A stretch of 64,000 nucleotides of DNA, from positions 115,925 through 179,924 of the forward strand of contig NZ_WTCR01000011.1 in the NCBI RefSeq assembly GCF_009795715.1, written 5' to 3'. Below, in pieces: positions 19,350 to 28,855 of this stretch. Source of the DNA: Labilibaculum euxinicum. Lineage in GTDB: Bacteria; Bacteroidota; Bacteroidia; Bacteroidales; Marinifilaceae. Made by a program: the position numbers and the translations under genes. The notes beneath the pieces are model-generated. The model was given only the letters and a program-made list of their open reading frames with translations, had not been told where the DNA came from and ran no database searches. Each line of letters opens with the position of its first letter. Positions within the stretch are counted from its first letter, which is position 1.

Positions 19350-20192
19350 ATGAACATCGAGAAAGTGAAAAAGTACAATCAAAAATTGCTTGCCGTCTTG
19401 GGGACAACTGTGGCTCTAATGGCCTTAATTGGTTTAATTTCAATACTGTATTTTGTTGGGATGGAAATTGGTTCGAGTTTTGGGAACAAAAGTGAAGATG
19501 GTATTTTATCGGATGAGAAAATTGAGTTGCTCCAAAAGGAAAACAAACGCCAACAAATTGTTTCCTATCAAATTCCCGAGTTGGTTGATACAGTAAATCT
19601 TATTTATATGATTCCTGTGTCGCAAAAAACATTGAATAATCCCGAAAATATAGAAAATGATGAAGTTGTAGGTCTGCTTGATATGAATGGCGGGAAATTT
19701 AGTTCTGAAAGAAAATACAGAAGCAGAAGATCTTATTACGGTTCGTACAACAACCTGCTGATTTACGATGCAAAAAATGAGAAGCTCAATAAATTATTCG
19801 AAGAAAGAATAAGTTTTGAAAAAATTGACACCAAGTATTTTAAAGATGATGTTTTTATTGCCTTTATGGCAGCAAATGCTGATTCGTTTAAGGATGGCGT
19901 TATTAATTCCAACGACCTAAAAAAACTGTATATCTACTCCGTTAAAGAGCAAAAGTTAAAAGATGTTGGCTTGAACAATGCTGATGTAATCGCTTATAAG
20001 TTTATTAACGAGAGCAAAAACCTTTTGGTTCAATTTGGTATTGATTATAATGAAGATGGCAAATATGAGTCTTCAAAAGAGCCTAAAATACTACGATCAT
20101 TCAACTACAAATCAGGAGTACTTTCGGAGATTGTAAGCAAAGACATTCACACACAATTACAAAAGAAACTGGAAGGAAGCAATAAAGAATAA
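19350..20192 (+). CDS. Unknown membrane-anchored protein with EF-hand-like loops
   Basis: A 280-residue protein with a cytosolic basic N-terminus, one membrane helix at about 14-37 and a large extracytoplasmic domain. Two Asp-rich loops, D178-S-F-K-D-G-V-I-N-S-N-D189 and D232-Y-N-E-D-G, resemble calcium-binding loops, though position 3 of the first is non-canonical. A basic cluster RKYRSRRSYYGSY lies at about 121-133. No family recognised. The last 40 bases of the gene recur downstream of the MutS-like gene. Confidence 0.6.
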   Translation: MNIEKVKKYNQKLLAVLGTTVALMALIGLISILYFVGMEIGSSFGNKSEDGILSDEKIELLQKENKRQQIVSYQIPELVDTVNLIYMIPVSQKTLNNPENIENDEVVGLLDMNGGKFSSERKYRSRRSYYGSYNNLLIYDAKNEKLNKLFEERISFEKIDTKYFKDDVFIAFMAANADSFKDGVINSNDLKKLYIYSVKEQKLKDVGLNNADVIAYKFINESKNLLVQFGIDYNEDGKYESSKEPKILRSFNYKSGVLSEIVSKDIHTQLQKKLEGSNKE

Positions 20193-20225
20193 GTTTATTG
20201 TATAAGAATCAAACTCAAAAAAGCA

Positions 20226-20594
20226 ATGGAGATTATCGGTATTCTATTCATTCTAACAGTGTGTGCATTTTTAATTTATATGCTCTACACCAAAATACAA
20301 AGCATAAACGCTATAGATGGGTTACTGAAAGAGTATTATGAGGATCAAGACATAACAATTACAAACATTTCAAAATTTAACTTTACTGAACGTTTAAAAT
20401 ACGGAGTACCAATAATTCCATTTATGGGCTTTTATTATTCTACATGCTGCAGTTTGTTTACAAAAGCAGATGAAAGCTATTTCAGAAAACTAGACACTAC
20501 CGATAGCAATGATGCAGAACAAATCCGTTATGTAGAGATTATATTTTCACAAAATGGGATTGAATACAATGAATTTGACACCTACAATTTTTAA
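20226..20594 (+). CDS. Unknown protein with N-terminal membrane helix
   Basis: 122 residues, starting with a membrane helix (IIGILFILTVCAFLIYMLYT) followed by a polar domain that ends in FDTYNF. It lies 33 bases after the EF-hand-like protein and 5 bases before the MutS-like gene, so it probably shares their transcript. No family recognised. Confidence 0.5.
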   Translation: MEIIGILFILTVCAFLIYMLYTKIQSINAIDGLLKEYYEDQDITITNISKFNFTERLKYGVPIIPFMGFYYSTCCSLFTKADESYFRKLDTTDSNDAEQIRYVEIIFSQNGIEYNEFDTYNF

Positions 20595-20599
20595 GAGCC

Positions 20600-21934
20600 A
20601 TGACAAAATTCAGCACTGATAAACAAACTTTAATTGATCTAAATATTTTCCCTCAAGCTAAAGGAGATTTATCAGTCTTTGATTTTTACAATTCAACCAA
20701 GACCAAAGGCGGCAGAGATGAGTTAGAAAAAATGATTCGAACTCCCTTGAATGACTTGGAAGAAATAAATGCCAAGATTTCTGCCATAAAATACATTTGC
20801 AATAATCCGGTTGAGTGTGAACTTGACAATGAATATCTAGACTTTATTGAGCATTATCTAAATCAAAACACTCTTATATTAAAAGATAATTTTTTGAATT
20901 CGATAGAGTCCTGCATTTCGTATCAAATAAATCCAAGCAACGAGTATTATATTATACTTAAAGGACTTGAGTTTCTTAAGAGTCATTTGAATATTTTATC
21001 TGATTATTTAAAAGCTATCGATAAATCTGACATGCCTGAATTCTTTAATCAGCTATTGTTGGAATTTGAAGGGATTACAAAATCAGCAGAATTCAAGCTG
21101 TTTATAAATCCCCCGAAAGGGAAATTTACTTTCCGGCAAATCAATCAATTTGATTTCTTAATCAGATCCCAGAAAAAGGAAGAAATAAAAAGGATTCTGC
21201 AACTTTCCTATCAGCTTGATGCATATTTATCAATTGCGAATACATCAAAAATTAAAGAATTAGGGTTTCCCATTCTAACAAAAGCGCCCAAACCCTATTT
21301 AAAAATAGATGGCTTTTTTCACCCCTTTATTGCCTCACCAATAAGAAATGATATTGAGCTGGCAGATCATAAAAACCTTTGTTTTGTTTCGGGAGCAAAC
21401 ATGGCAGGAAAATCGACTTCATTAAAGGCTGTTGGCTTATGTGTTTATCTTGCTCACGTTGGATTTCCAGTACCCGCCAGAGAAATGGAAGTATCTTTGT
21501 TTAATGGATTGTATTCTACCATTAATATCTCCGATGATATAAATAAAGGCTATAGTCATTATTACAGCGAAGTTAGAAGAGTGAAAGATATTGCCTTACA
21601 AATTAAAGAGAAGAAAAAAGTATTGGTGATTTTTGATGAATTATTTAGAGGAACAAATGTTAAAGATGCCTTTGATGCCACATTAATGGTATCCAAAGGC
21701 TTCACAAAAATAAAGGATTGTCTCTTTTTTATATCGACTCATATTGTTGAAGTTGCCCAGGAGCTTGAAAAATTAGACAGTGTTGATTTTAAATGTTTTG
21801 AATCGCACTTAATGGAGGGAAAGCCAATTTATAATTACAAATTGATTAATGGAATATCAACAGAACGATTGGGTGTAACGATTTTAAAAAATGAGAAGAT
21901 AATGGAAATAATTGATCAGATCTTAAACGATTAA
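20600..21934 (+). CDS. MutS-like ATPase lacking the mismatch-recognition domain
   Basis: A 444-residue protein of the MutS superfamily. Residues about 25-65 (VFDFYNSTKTKGGRDELEKM) are the start of the MutS core/lever domain; the C-terminal ATPase has Walker A GANMAGKS at about 265-272, Walker B LVIFDELFRGTN, and the STH switch motif. Full MutS is about 850 residues; the N-terminal mismatch-binding and connector domains are absent, as in the short MutS-related proteins found in Bacteroidota. It is unlikely to do standard mismatch repair; its true role is unknown. All ATPase motifs are intact. Confidence 0.8.
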   Translation: MTKFSTDKQTLIDLNIFPQAKGDLSVFDFYNSTKTKGGRDELEKMIRTPLNDLEEINAKISAIKYICNNPVECELDNEYLDFIEHYLNQNTLILKDNFLNSIESCISYQINPSNEYYIILKGLEFLKSHLNILSDYLKAIDKSDMPEFFNQLLLEFEGITKSAEFKLFINPPKGKFTFRQINQFDFLIRSQKKEEIKRILQLSYQLDAYLSIANTSKIKELGFPILTKAPKPYLKIDGFFHPFIASPIRNDIELADHKNLCFVSGANMAGKSTSLKAVGLCVYLAHVGFPVPAREMEVSLFNGLYSTINISDDINKGYSHYYSEVRRVKDIALQIKEKKKVLVIFDELFRGTNVKDAFDATLMVSKGFTKIKDCLFFISTHIVEVAQELEKLDSVDFKCFESHLMEGKPIYNYKLINGISTERLGVTILKNEKIMEIIDQILND

Positions 21935-22351
21935 CCAAATACACAACTACAAAAGAAATCGGCAGGAAGCAATAAAGAATAATCTAATTGTATGCCGCAA
22001 ACAAATAAAAAATGATTTTACCGGGCAAGATCCTTTTTCGCACTCTACAGCAGTACAATCAAAACTCATCTGATAAAACAGCTCTTTTAGGTTTAAAATC
22101 AGGTCATAACCTGACAAGGCCATACCCATCCATACTTAATACAAATTATCACACTTCTGCTGCTTTACTTTATTAATCCAATACGATATTTTGTTTATCT
22201 ATTTTTCTTTTGATAAATTCGGCCATTAATTTATTTATGCAGAACATAAAATATCATTATTACTGCTAATTAACAAAGGATGCATACAGTGGTTTGCAAT
22301 TAATAAAATCTGCTCATGCATTCATGACAAATACTGATTGTAATCAAAACT
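21935..22351. repeat. Intergenic spacer with duplicated gene tail and decayed terminator
   Basis: Bases 21944-21985 closely resemble the 3' end of the gene at 19350-20192, including GGAAGCAATAAAGAATAA. Next, ACCGGGCAAGATCC then a T run (22023-22041) matches the right arm of the intact terminator at 23346-23375, while its left arm has mutated. The rest is A+T-rich and shows no gene. It looks like the scar of a duplicated and deleted gene unit. Confidence 0.55.
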
Positions 22352-22951
22352 ATGCAACTGCACAAACAAAAAATGAGATATAAATTTAAGATCAAACAAA
22401 TAGCATTTTTTGCTCTAATAATTATTTCCTTCATTAGTGGCTGTAATTATAATTCTGAGAAAAATATTGACAAAGTCAGTAAACTATTACCAAACGGAAA
22501 ACATTTAATGGTCGAAAAGACCAATGAAGAAACCACAGCCATAGGTATTTTCACAAAATATGATTATGGAACAACCCACCAATTCTCTTATAAATTCTCA
22601 ATAGACGATGGTGATGTAATTTGGGATGGTGGAAGTGGAGAACCAAAAAATATTCTTTTTTGCAAAGACACAATCTACATCCGTTATCTGGCTAATAAAT
22701 ACATACAGGTGGAATCGACTGATTCCATAAACAACACAACTAAATATGATTATCATTTTGAAATAAAAGAAGTATTTCAAAAGCATATCGATAAACGCTA
22801 TTTTTTCAAGCTTTTGGGTGATGATTATTGGGTAGACATTTTACCCGAAGATTATGCCTGCAGAAAGATATCTTGTGATGAATATCCCATTCCAAACAAC
22901 TGTGAATTATCATTACCACCAGTCACCAAAGAAGCTGGTACCAAGCAATAA
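22352..22951 (+). CDS. Putative lipoprotein, unknown
   Basis: 199 residues (or 192 if Met8 is the start). A basic N-terminus and hydrophobic stretch end in the lipobox ISFISGC with Cys31, so it is likely a lipoprotein. The mature part is polar, with four further Cys residues near the C-terminus (C-R-K-I-S-C and N-N-C), possibly forming disulfides. No family recognised. Confidence 0.6.
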   Translation: MQLHKQKMRYKFKIKQIAFFALIIISFISGCNYNSEKNIDKVSKLLPNGKHLMVEKTNEETTAIGIFTKYDYGTTHQFSYKFSIDDGDVIWDGGSGEPKNILFCKDTIYIRYLANKYIQVESTDSINNTTKYDYHFEIKEVFQKHIDKRYFFKLLGDDYWVDILPEDYACRKISCDEYPIPNNCELSLPPVTKEAGTKQ

Positions 22952-22991
22952 AGAATAATCTAATTACAAATCAAACTTAACACCCGAAAAA

Positions 22992-23318
22992 ATGGACGAT
23001 ACACTACTAAGCATTTTACCAAGCCTGTTATTTATTATTCCTCAGATAATAATTGTTGTTGCCTGCATTATAAATCTAAAGAAGAAAAGCGCGAGTGGAA
23101 TATTGGTGCTAATTGGTGCAGGAATTGGCTTACTGACAACACTGTTTTACAATCTTGCTATTCCCATCTTATTTCAAGTATTTGATACAAATATATATTC
23201 AGATAACACGATTATATTCAGTTTAATAACTGGGATATCATTTATTGGTTCAATGCTTTTTGCAATTGGTTTGTTACTTTTAATTCAGGAAAAAGTAAAG
23301 CTTCAGCAAAGCCTGTAA
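22992..23318 (+). CDS. Small integral membrane protein, unknown
   Basis: 108 residues with three or four hydrophobic helices (about 6-27, 34-55, 65-100) and a short basic C-terminus (EKVKLQQSL). It is followed at once by a strong terminator and so closes the transcript of this accessory block. No family recognised. Confidence 0.5.
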   Translation: MDDTLLSILPSLLFIIPQIIIVVACIINLKKKSASGILVLIGAGIGLLTTLFYNLAIPILFQVFDTNIYSDNTIIFSLITGISFIGSMLFAIGLLLLIQEKVKLQQSL

Positions 23319-23345
23319 TTTTCTACTAAACTCACGAACAAAAAG

Positions 23346-23375
23346 AAAGGATCTTGCCGGGCAAGATCCTTTTTT
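23346..23375 (+). terminator. Intrinsic terminator
   Basis: AAAGGATCTTGC (23346-23357) pairs perfectly with GCAAGATCCTTT (23361-23372), loop CGG, followed by a T run. It ends the rightward accessory genes. Confidence 0.92.
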
Positions 23376-23692
23376 CGTACGTTACAGCAAATTACAATTC
23401 ATAGAATCAAGTCAAACCCTGACATGAACAGCTCGCTTACAGTCAGAGCCTGACCAGCCTGAAATTTTAAGCAGTAATCTATTTAAAGTCCTATTGAGCA
23501 ATCCCGATGGCTCGTACGTTTACAGAATAAAGTTATAGGATTCATTTATACTCTGATCAGAATGACATTAAGTTAGAGCATTTCCGAATCAAGTCAAACC
23601 CTGACATAAACAACCTGCTTATAGTCAGAGCATGACAAGCTTAGAATGACAATGAGATTGAACTTTTTAGACAACACCTTCATTCTCACGCT
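23376..23692. repeat. Repeat-rich spacer: 184-bp-spaced duplication and MITE remnants
   Basis: ATCAAGTCAAACCCTGACAT starts two similar stretches of about 58 bases at about 23404 and 23588. Between them, TATTGAGCAATCCCGATGGC (from about 23493) matches the MITE-like copy at 36844-36990, and GAATGACAATGAGATTGAAC with following T-rich bases (from about 23643) matches the end of the copy at 60346-60482. No gene was seen; trpA ends to the right. Confidence 0.65.
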
Positions 23693-24442
23693 TTACAGCA
23701 GTGAGTCTACAAATTCGGAAGCCGTACCGCCGGCTAAGGCTTTTATGAATGCTGTGCCAATAATTGCTCCGTTCGAAAAGCCGGAGGCATGCTGAAAGCT
23801 TGCCTTGTCGTGAATTCCAAATCCGATGAGGGAAGGAATATCCAGACTTGCTACCTTTTTAAAGTAATCTTCCCTTTCGGTACTTTGCTCCAAAGCGCCG
23901 CCTGTTGTCGCCGAGGATGAAACCATGTATAAAAATCCTTTGGCAGCTTTTTCTATTTTCGCCAAACGTTGCTTGGTAGTTTGAGGAGTTACCAGCAGAA
24001 TGTTATACACGCCGTGCGATTCAAACTTTGCTTTGAATTCCTCTTCGTACTCTTCCAAAGGCAAATCGGGCAGAATCACCCCATCAATGCCACAGTTTTG
24101 GCAATCCAGCAGAAAAGCATCCACACCATATTTAAAAACCACATTCCAATAGCCCATTAATATCAAAGGCATTGTAATGCTGCGGCGAACATCCTTTAGC
24201 TGCTCAAAAAGCAGTTTCAGGCTCATTCCCTGATCCAAAGATTGCTTTGCTGCAATCTGTATGACAGGTCCGTCGGCCAATGGATCGGAAAATGGGATTC
24301 CAATTTCTACCAAATCAACCCCTTTGTCCTGCAAAAGCTGCAGGTTGGGTACGGTGTCGTTCAAGTTTGGATATCCGGCAGGAAAATAGATGGATAAGAT
24401 ATCCTTTCCTTTATTTTGAAATAATTGATCTATTCGGTTCAT
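23693..24442 (-). CDS. trpA: Tryptophan synthase alpha chain
   Basis: Cleaves indole-3-glycerol phosphate to indole and glyceraldehyde-3-phosphate; indole passes to TrpB. The 249-residue TIM barrel has the catalytic Glu and Asp in VEIGIPFSDPLADGP and the phosphate-binding GFGIHDKASF and GAIIGTAFIKAL segments. It is the last gene of trpEGDCFBA, separated from trpB by 115 bases that carry dispersed repeats. Confidence 0.96.
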   Translation of the reverse strand: MNRIDQLFQNKGKDILSIYFPAGYPNLNDTVPNLQLLQDKGVDLVEIGIPFSDPLADGPVIQIAAKQSLDQGMSLKLLFEQLKDVRRSITMPLILMGYWNVVFKYGVDAFLLDCQNCGIDGVILPDLPLEEYEEEFKAKFESHGVYNILLVTPQTTKQRLAKIEKAAKGFLYMVSSSATTGGALEQSTEREDYFKKVASLDIPSLIGFGIHDKASFQHASGFSNGAIIGTAFIKALAGGTASEFVDSLL

Positions 24443-24557
24443 TAGTTTAGATTTGAGACGTGAGACTTGAGATGTGAGATATGTGAGTCTTCACAACTTT
24501 AGACGCATATTATGATTTTTTTAAGCCCTTTAGGGGTTTGGGGTTATCTAATATTAA
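24443..24557. repeat. trpB-trpA spacer with TGAGA-type and GGGG-type repeats
   Basis: GAGACGTGAGACTTGAGATG and similar TGAGA motifs (about 24452-24487) recur at 28253-28285 and 34440-34500. AAGCCCTTTAGGGGTTTGGG then GTTATCT (24523-24549) belongs to the C/G-rich dispersed repeat family seen at 17770 and 47641. No promoter or terminator is evident. Confidence 0.6.
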
Positions 24558-25751
24558 TTACAAATTATTAATTTCTTTCATGTAGGTCTCCATATCCTTA
24601 TCGCCTCTTCCTGAAAGATTCACGACTACCACATCATCTTTATCAAAGCGAATTTGCTCTAAGGCAGCTAAAGCGTGAGCCGATTCCAGAGCGGGAATAA
24701 TTCCTTCGGATTGTGCCAGTATCATGGCGGCATCCAAAGCTTCCTGATCGGTTACCGAGAGAAATTGTGCCCTGCCCGTTTCGGCCAAATGTGCGTGCAA
24801 AGGTCCAACGCCCGGATAATCCAAACCTGCCGAAATAGAGTAAGGTTCCGTAATCTGACCATCTTCATCCTGCATCAGCATGGTTTTGCTGCCGTGAATA
24901 AAACCAACATCGCCAATGGTAATGGTTGCTGCGGTTTCACCACTGTTAACACCTAGGCCGGAAGCCTCAACAGCCACTAATTTCACATCTTCTTCGTCCA
25001 GATAGTGATAAAAAGCTCCCGCTGCATTGCTGCCACCACCTACACAGGCAATCACGTAATCAGGATTCGGATTCCCTGTCTCAATGGTTAATTGCTCACG
25101 AATTTCTTTCGATATAATCGACTGCAAGCGGGTTACCATATCGGGATATGGATGCGGCCCAACCACCGAACCAATCAGGTAGAATGAATTCGGGTTGGCA
25201 ATCCAATCGCGGATGGCCTCGTTGGTGGCATCCTTCAAGGTCTGATTTCCCGAAATAGCAGGAACCACCTTCGCGCCCAGCATTTTCATACGAGCCACAT
25301 TTGGTGCCTGACGCTCGATATCCAGGGCGCCCATATACACAATGCACTCCAATCCGAACAAAGCACAAACGGTAGCCGTTGCCACACCATGCTGCCCTGC
25401 TCCTGTCTCAGCAATGATACGGTTTTTGCCCATGTATTTGGCAATTAGAATCTGCCCAATGGTATTGTTTATTTTATGAGCTCCGGTATGCGTTAAGTCT
25501 TCGCGTTTTAAGTAGATATTGGTGCCGTAACGCTTCGATAAATTCCCTACTTTAGTCAGTGGTGTTGGCCGTCCAACATAGTTATCCAACAACCGTTTAT
25601 AATCTTTCTTAAACTGCTCCGAATTGATAATCTTCAGGTAGTTTTCGCGTAATTCATCAACATTAGCACGTAACAATTCAGGAATATAAGCACCTCCAAA
25701 TCGCCCGTAGTAACCACGCTCATTTACTGCATATTTATTTTTGCTCATCAT
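24558..25751 (-). CDS. trpB: Tryptophan synthase beta chain
   Basis: Condenses indole with serine to tryptophan using PLP. The 397-residue protein has the PLP lysine (about residue 93) in [10 protein letters not shown], the GAGQHG loop, and the phosphate-binding VGGGSNAAG. The length matches the TrpB1 type. Its start overlaps the trpF stop by 17 bases, indicating translational coupling; either of the two first Met codons may be used. Confidence 0.97.
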   Translation of the reverse strand: MMSKNKYAVNERGYYGRFGGAYIPELLRANVDELRENYLKIINSEQFKKDYKRLLDNYVGRPTPLTKVGNLSKRYGTNIYLKREDLTHTGAHKINNTIGQILIAKYMGKNRIIAETGAGQHGVATATVCALFGLECIVYMGALDIERQAPNVARMKMLGAKVVPAISGNQTLKDATNEAIRDWIANPNSFYLIGSVVGPHPYPDMVTRLQSIISKEIREQLTIETGNPNPDYVIACVGGGSNAAGAFYHYLDEEDVKLVAVEASGLGVNSGETAATITIGDVGFIHGSKTMLMQDEDGQITEPYSISAGLDYPGVGPLHAHLAETGRAQFLSVTDQEALDAAMILAQSEGIIPALESAHALAALEQIRFDKDDVVVVNLSGRGDKDMETYMKEINNL

Positions 25752-26376
25752 TAGTTTGTCTTACTGATTTTAAAAACTCTTCTACTAACACCACATTCTT
25801 TACTGCAGGACTTTGTTCAAATCCTGAATTTACATCCAAGCCAAATAGTTTGGAATGTTGAAAGGCTTTTACTGCCTCAAGGTCATCCATTCCAATTCCT
25901 CCGCTCAGAAAAAAAGGAGTTTCACCTTTGTATTTTTTTAAGATTTGCCAATTGAACTTTTTACCGCTTCCGCCATAAGAATCTGATTTTGTATCAAACA
26001 GGAAATAATCACAAGTTTTATGATAGGCCTCCAACAATTCAAACTGGAATGCCTCATTCAACTGGAAGGCTTTAAACACCTCAAATCCAGATTCTTTTAT
26101 CAACTGGCATTCTTCAGGACTTTCGTCTCCATGCAACTGAATTACATCGAGTTGGTATCTCTTCGCCAAAGTCAGAATCTTTTCGGAAGCTTCGTTTACG
26201 AAAACGCCGGCTTTACGGATTTGCAAAGGAATCATCTTCGTAATTTCGGCATCAAAATCGTCTCCAACGTAACGAGCAGATTTTGAATAAAAGATAAAGC
26301 CCATATAGTCTAATGACAATACCATCAACTCCTTAACATTACTTTTATCACGAAGACCGCAGACTTTAATTTTCAT
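25735..26376 (-). CDS. trpF: Phosphoribosylanthranilate isomerase
   Basis: Isomerises N-(5-phosphoribosyl)anthranilate to CdRP. 213 residues; the general-base Cys lies in [10 protein letters not shown] and the general-acid Asp in [26 protein letters not shown] and FFLSGGI are also present. It lies between trpC and trpB, separated from trpC by 78 bases containing a palindromic repeat. Confidence 0.95.
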   Translation of the reverse strand: MKIKVCGLRDKSNVKELMVLSLDYMGFIFYSKSARYVGDDFDAEITKMIPLQIRKAGVFVNEASEKILTLAKRYQLDVIQLHGDESPEECQLIKESGFEVFKAFQLNEAFQFELLEAYHKTCDYFLFDTKSDSYGGSGKKFNWQILKKYKGETPFFLSGGIGMDDLEAVKAFQHSKLFGLDVNSGFEQSPAVKNVVLVEEFLKSVRQTNDEQK

Positions 26377-26434
26377 TGTTTTTTATTTAATTGCCGTAAT
26401 GTACAAACAGGTCATGTTGTTCAACGCATCATTC

Positions 26435-26454
26435 GGACACACCATGGCGTGTCC
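26435..26454. repeat. Palindromic REP-like element GGACACnCCATGGnGTGTCC
   Basis: A 20-base near-perfect palindrome that abuts the trpC stop codon (26455-26457) inside the operon. It resembles the GGACACGCCATGGCGTGTCC repeats I recall as dispersed in genomes of this phylum. In RNA it would form a stable 3' hairpin on the trpEGDC part of the transcript. Confidence 0.6.
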
Positions 26455-27246
26455 CTACAGATTCGATATAAATTGACGACAGATTAAACCCGGTTGTTCT
26501 GTTTTCATGAAATGTTCTCCCATTAAAAATGCCTGAAAACCATTTTCCCTCATCTTCTGCACAACCTCAGGGCTGTCCAAACCGCTTTCGGCTACGCGAA
26601 TCATGTCTTCGGGTAATTTGGCCGCCAATTGAATTGACCGATCGGTATCTACCGAAAAATCTTTCAGGTTCCGGTTGTTGATCCCCACCAAATCGACAAA
26701 GCGGTTCACATGCTTCAATTCTGATTCATCGTGCAGTTCAAGCAATACTTCCATACCCAGATCCTTTGCAATAAAGGCAAAATCCTTGCATCGCTGCGGA
26801 CTCAATATCGCTGCAATCAATAAGATTACATCTGCTCCCATTGCTTTCGATTGGTAAATCTGATAGGCATCTACTATGAATTCTTTCCGAAGCAATGGAA
26901 TACTTAACGTCTTGCGGGCCGTACTAAAATCATCTGCCTTTGCACCAAAAAACACCTCATCAGTTAGTACCGAAACCATCGAAGCACCCGCTACCTGATA
27001 CGATTTGACCACATCCTGGGGTTTTGCTGTTCCGTTAATCACTCCCTTCGAAGGCGATTGACGTTTGAATTCTGCAATCACACCCGAAGCACCTTTCCTG
27101 GTGATTGACTCTTTGGCTGAGAAACAAGTACGTTTGAAATTCTCCTGCTCCATCAATTGAAAAATGGGCATCTGTTCTTTCGCAACAGCTACTTCAGCCA
27201 ATTTTTGCTGCACAATCTTGTCTAATATATTTTGCTTTGCATTCAT
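26455..27246 (-). CDS. trpC: Indole-3-glycerol phosphate synthase
   Basis: Closes the indole ring from CdRP. 263 residues with the catalytic Lys in VIAEFKRQSPSKG, then LLRKEFIVDAYQ, ILLIAAILS, VGINNRNL and VAESGL, covering all barrel active-site strands. The start lies two bases after the trpD stop, so the two are coupled. Confidence 0.96.
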   Translation of the reverse strand: MNAKQNILDKIVQQKLAEVAVAKEQMPIFQLMEQENFKRTCFSAKESITRKGASGVIAEFKRQSPSKGVINGTAKPQDVVKSYQVAGASMVSVLTDEVFFGAKADDFSTARKTLSIPLLRKEFIVDAYQIYQSKAMGADVILLIAAILSPQRCKDFAFIAKDLGMEVLLELHDESELKHVNRFVDLVGINNRNLKDFSVDTDRSIQLAAKLPEDMIRVAESGLDSPEVVQKMRENGFQAFLMGEHFMKTEQPGLICRQFISNL

Positions 27247-27248
27247 GC

Positions 27249-28241
27249 CTAATTTCCTTTTGTCAGTTTCTTCAATACCTCATACGAATTTCCCGAAAGC
27301 AAAGCTTCTTCGGCTCTGCCAATAGCATCTTCCCTGCTGATTTCAGGATGCAAACAATGAATTGCCAGACCCGCATTAATGGTAACCACCGAGTTTTGAG
27401 CGTAAGTTCCTTTTCCTTTGAGGATATCGACAAAGATTTTCCCTGCTTCCTCTACGGTTTCGCCGCCATACAATTCTTCCGGATTCAGTTTCCTTTTTCC
27501 AAATGCTTCCGGCTCCAACAGCTCTTCCATCTGGTTGCCAATCAATTTCACTTTTCCGGTCAGGGAAACCTCATCGTACCCATCAATTCCATGAATGATT
27601 GTATAACTGGAATCTGTTTCCTGCAATAAATACTGATACAAACGGGCCAGTTCCAAATCGAAAACCCCGACAATCTGATTCTTTGGCCGAGATGGATTTA
27701 CCAAAGGTCCTAACATGTTGAAAAAGGTACGAACCCCTAAATCGCGACGAATTGGCGCTATATTTTTCATGGCCGGATTGAATAAAGGAGCGTGTAGAAA
27801 GCAAATTCCTGCTTTATCCAGATCCCGTTTCAAATCCTCTTCCTTATTTTTAAACTGATAACCCAAGTGCTCAATCACGTTCGACGATCCGCAAAAAGAA
27901 GAAACGCCGTAATTTCCGTGTTTGGTTACTTTTTCTCCCGCCCCGGCCACAACAAATGAAGCTAAGGTTGAAATGTTAAAGGTGTTTTTTCCATCGCCTC
28001 CGGTTCCGCACAAATCAACGCCGTTGTATTCCGACAGATCAACAGGAATACACAATTCAAGAAGAGCTTCTCTAAATCCTGTTAATTCTTCAACAGTTAT
28101 GCTTCGCATCATAAATACCGTTAAGAAGGACGTAATTTGAAATTCGTTAAAATTCCCTTTTGTAATCTGAATTAAAACCTCTTTCGCTTCCTCTCTTTTT
28201 AAGGTTTTGTGTTCAAATAAGTGGTGAAGTATATTTTTCAT
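27249..28241 (-). CDS. trpD: Anthranilate phosphoribosyltransferase
   Basis: Joins anthranilate with PRPP. 330 residues with the PRPP-binding GTGGDGKNTFNIST, KHGNYGVSS, and the conserved RRDLGVRTFFNMLGPL. A separate protein rather than a trpGD fusion. 41 bases with a TGAGA-type repeat lie between it and trpG. Confidence 0.96.
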   Translation of the reverse strand: MKNILHHLFEHKTLKREEAKEVLIQITKGNFNEFQITSFLTVFMMRSITVEELTGFREALLELCIPVDLSEYNGVDLCGTGGDGKNTFNISTLASFVVAGAGEKVTKHGNYGVSSFCGSSNVIEHLGYQFKNKEEDLKRDLDKAGICFLHAPLFNPAMKNIAPIRRDLGVRTFFNMLGPLVNPSRPKNQIVGVFDLELARLYQYLLQETDSSYTIIHGIDGYDEVSLTGKVKLIGNQMEELLEPEAFGKRKLNPEELYGGETVEEAGKIFVDILKGKGTYAQNSVVTINAGLAIHCLHPEISREDAIGRAEEALLSGNSYEVLKKLTKGN

Positions 28242-28282
28242 TGTTTTTATAGATTTGAGATGTGAAAATTGAGATATTAGAT

Positions 28283-28852
28283 TTAAGAATTTAACCAGTT
28301 TTCAATCATTTTCAGTCCATTAGGAGTCAAAACCGACTCTGGATGAAACTGAACACCCTGCACATCATATTCCTTGTGGCGGATTCCCATGATCTGTCCT
28401 TCTGCATCTTCGCAGGTAACCAGTAGGCAATCCGGCAAATTCGCTTTGGTTACATTCCATGAATGATATCTTCCTGCCGTAAACTCCTGATCGATTCCCT
28501 GCAAAACACCTTTGTTATCATCTGTTCGGAAAACCGAAGTAGCCACACCATGATATACTTTATCCAAATTCTCAATGCTCCCGCCAAAAACCTCAGCAAT
28601 TGCCTGTTCTCCCAAACAAATGCCTAATATCGATTTAGTGGCAGCGTATTCGCGGATCACATCTTTTAAAATGCCTGCTTCATCAGGAATCCCTGGTCCA
28701 GGCGACAATAGTATCTTATCAAACTTAGCTACCTCTTTCAAATCGATTTCCCGGTTTCTGTGCACCTCAATATCCTTTGCGCCTAAGTTTCGCAAATATT
28801 CCACCAAATTATAGGTGAAGGAATCGTAATTATCTAAAACTAAAATCTTCAT
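28283..28852 (-). CDS. trpG: Anthranilate synthase glutamine amidotransferase subunit
   Basis: Supplies ammonia to TrpE by hydrolysing glutamine. 189 residues; class I amidotransferase triad: Cys in GICLGEQA, His and Glu in VQFHPESVLT; also SPGPGIPDEAG. It starts 3 bases after the trpE stop. It could also serve aminodeoxychorismate synthase, since no separate pabA is seen in the window. Confidence 0.95.
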   Translation of the reverse strand: MKILVLDNYDSFTYNLVEYLRNLGAKDIEVHRNREIDLKEVAKFDKILLSPGPGIPDEAGILKDVIREYAATKSILGICLGEQAIAEVFGGSIENLDKVYHGVATSVFRTDDNKGVLQGIDQEFTAGRYHSWNVTKANLPDCLLVTCEDAEGQIMGIRHKEYDVQGVQFHPESVLTPNGLKMIENWLNS

Positions 28853-28855
28853 ATC

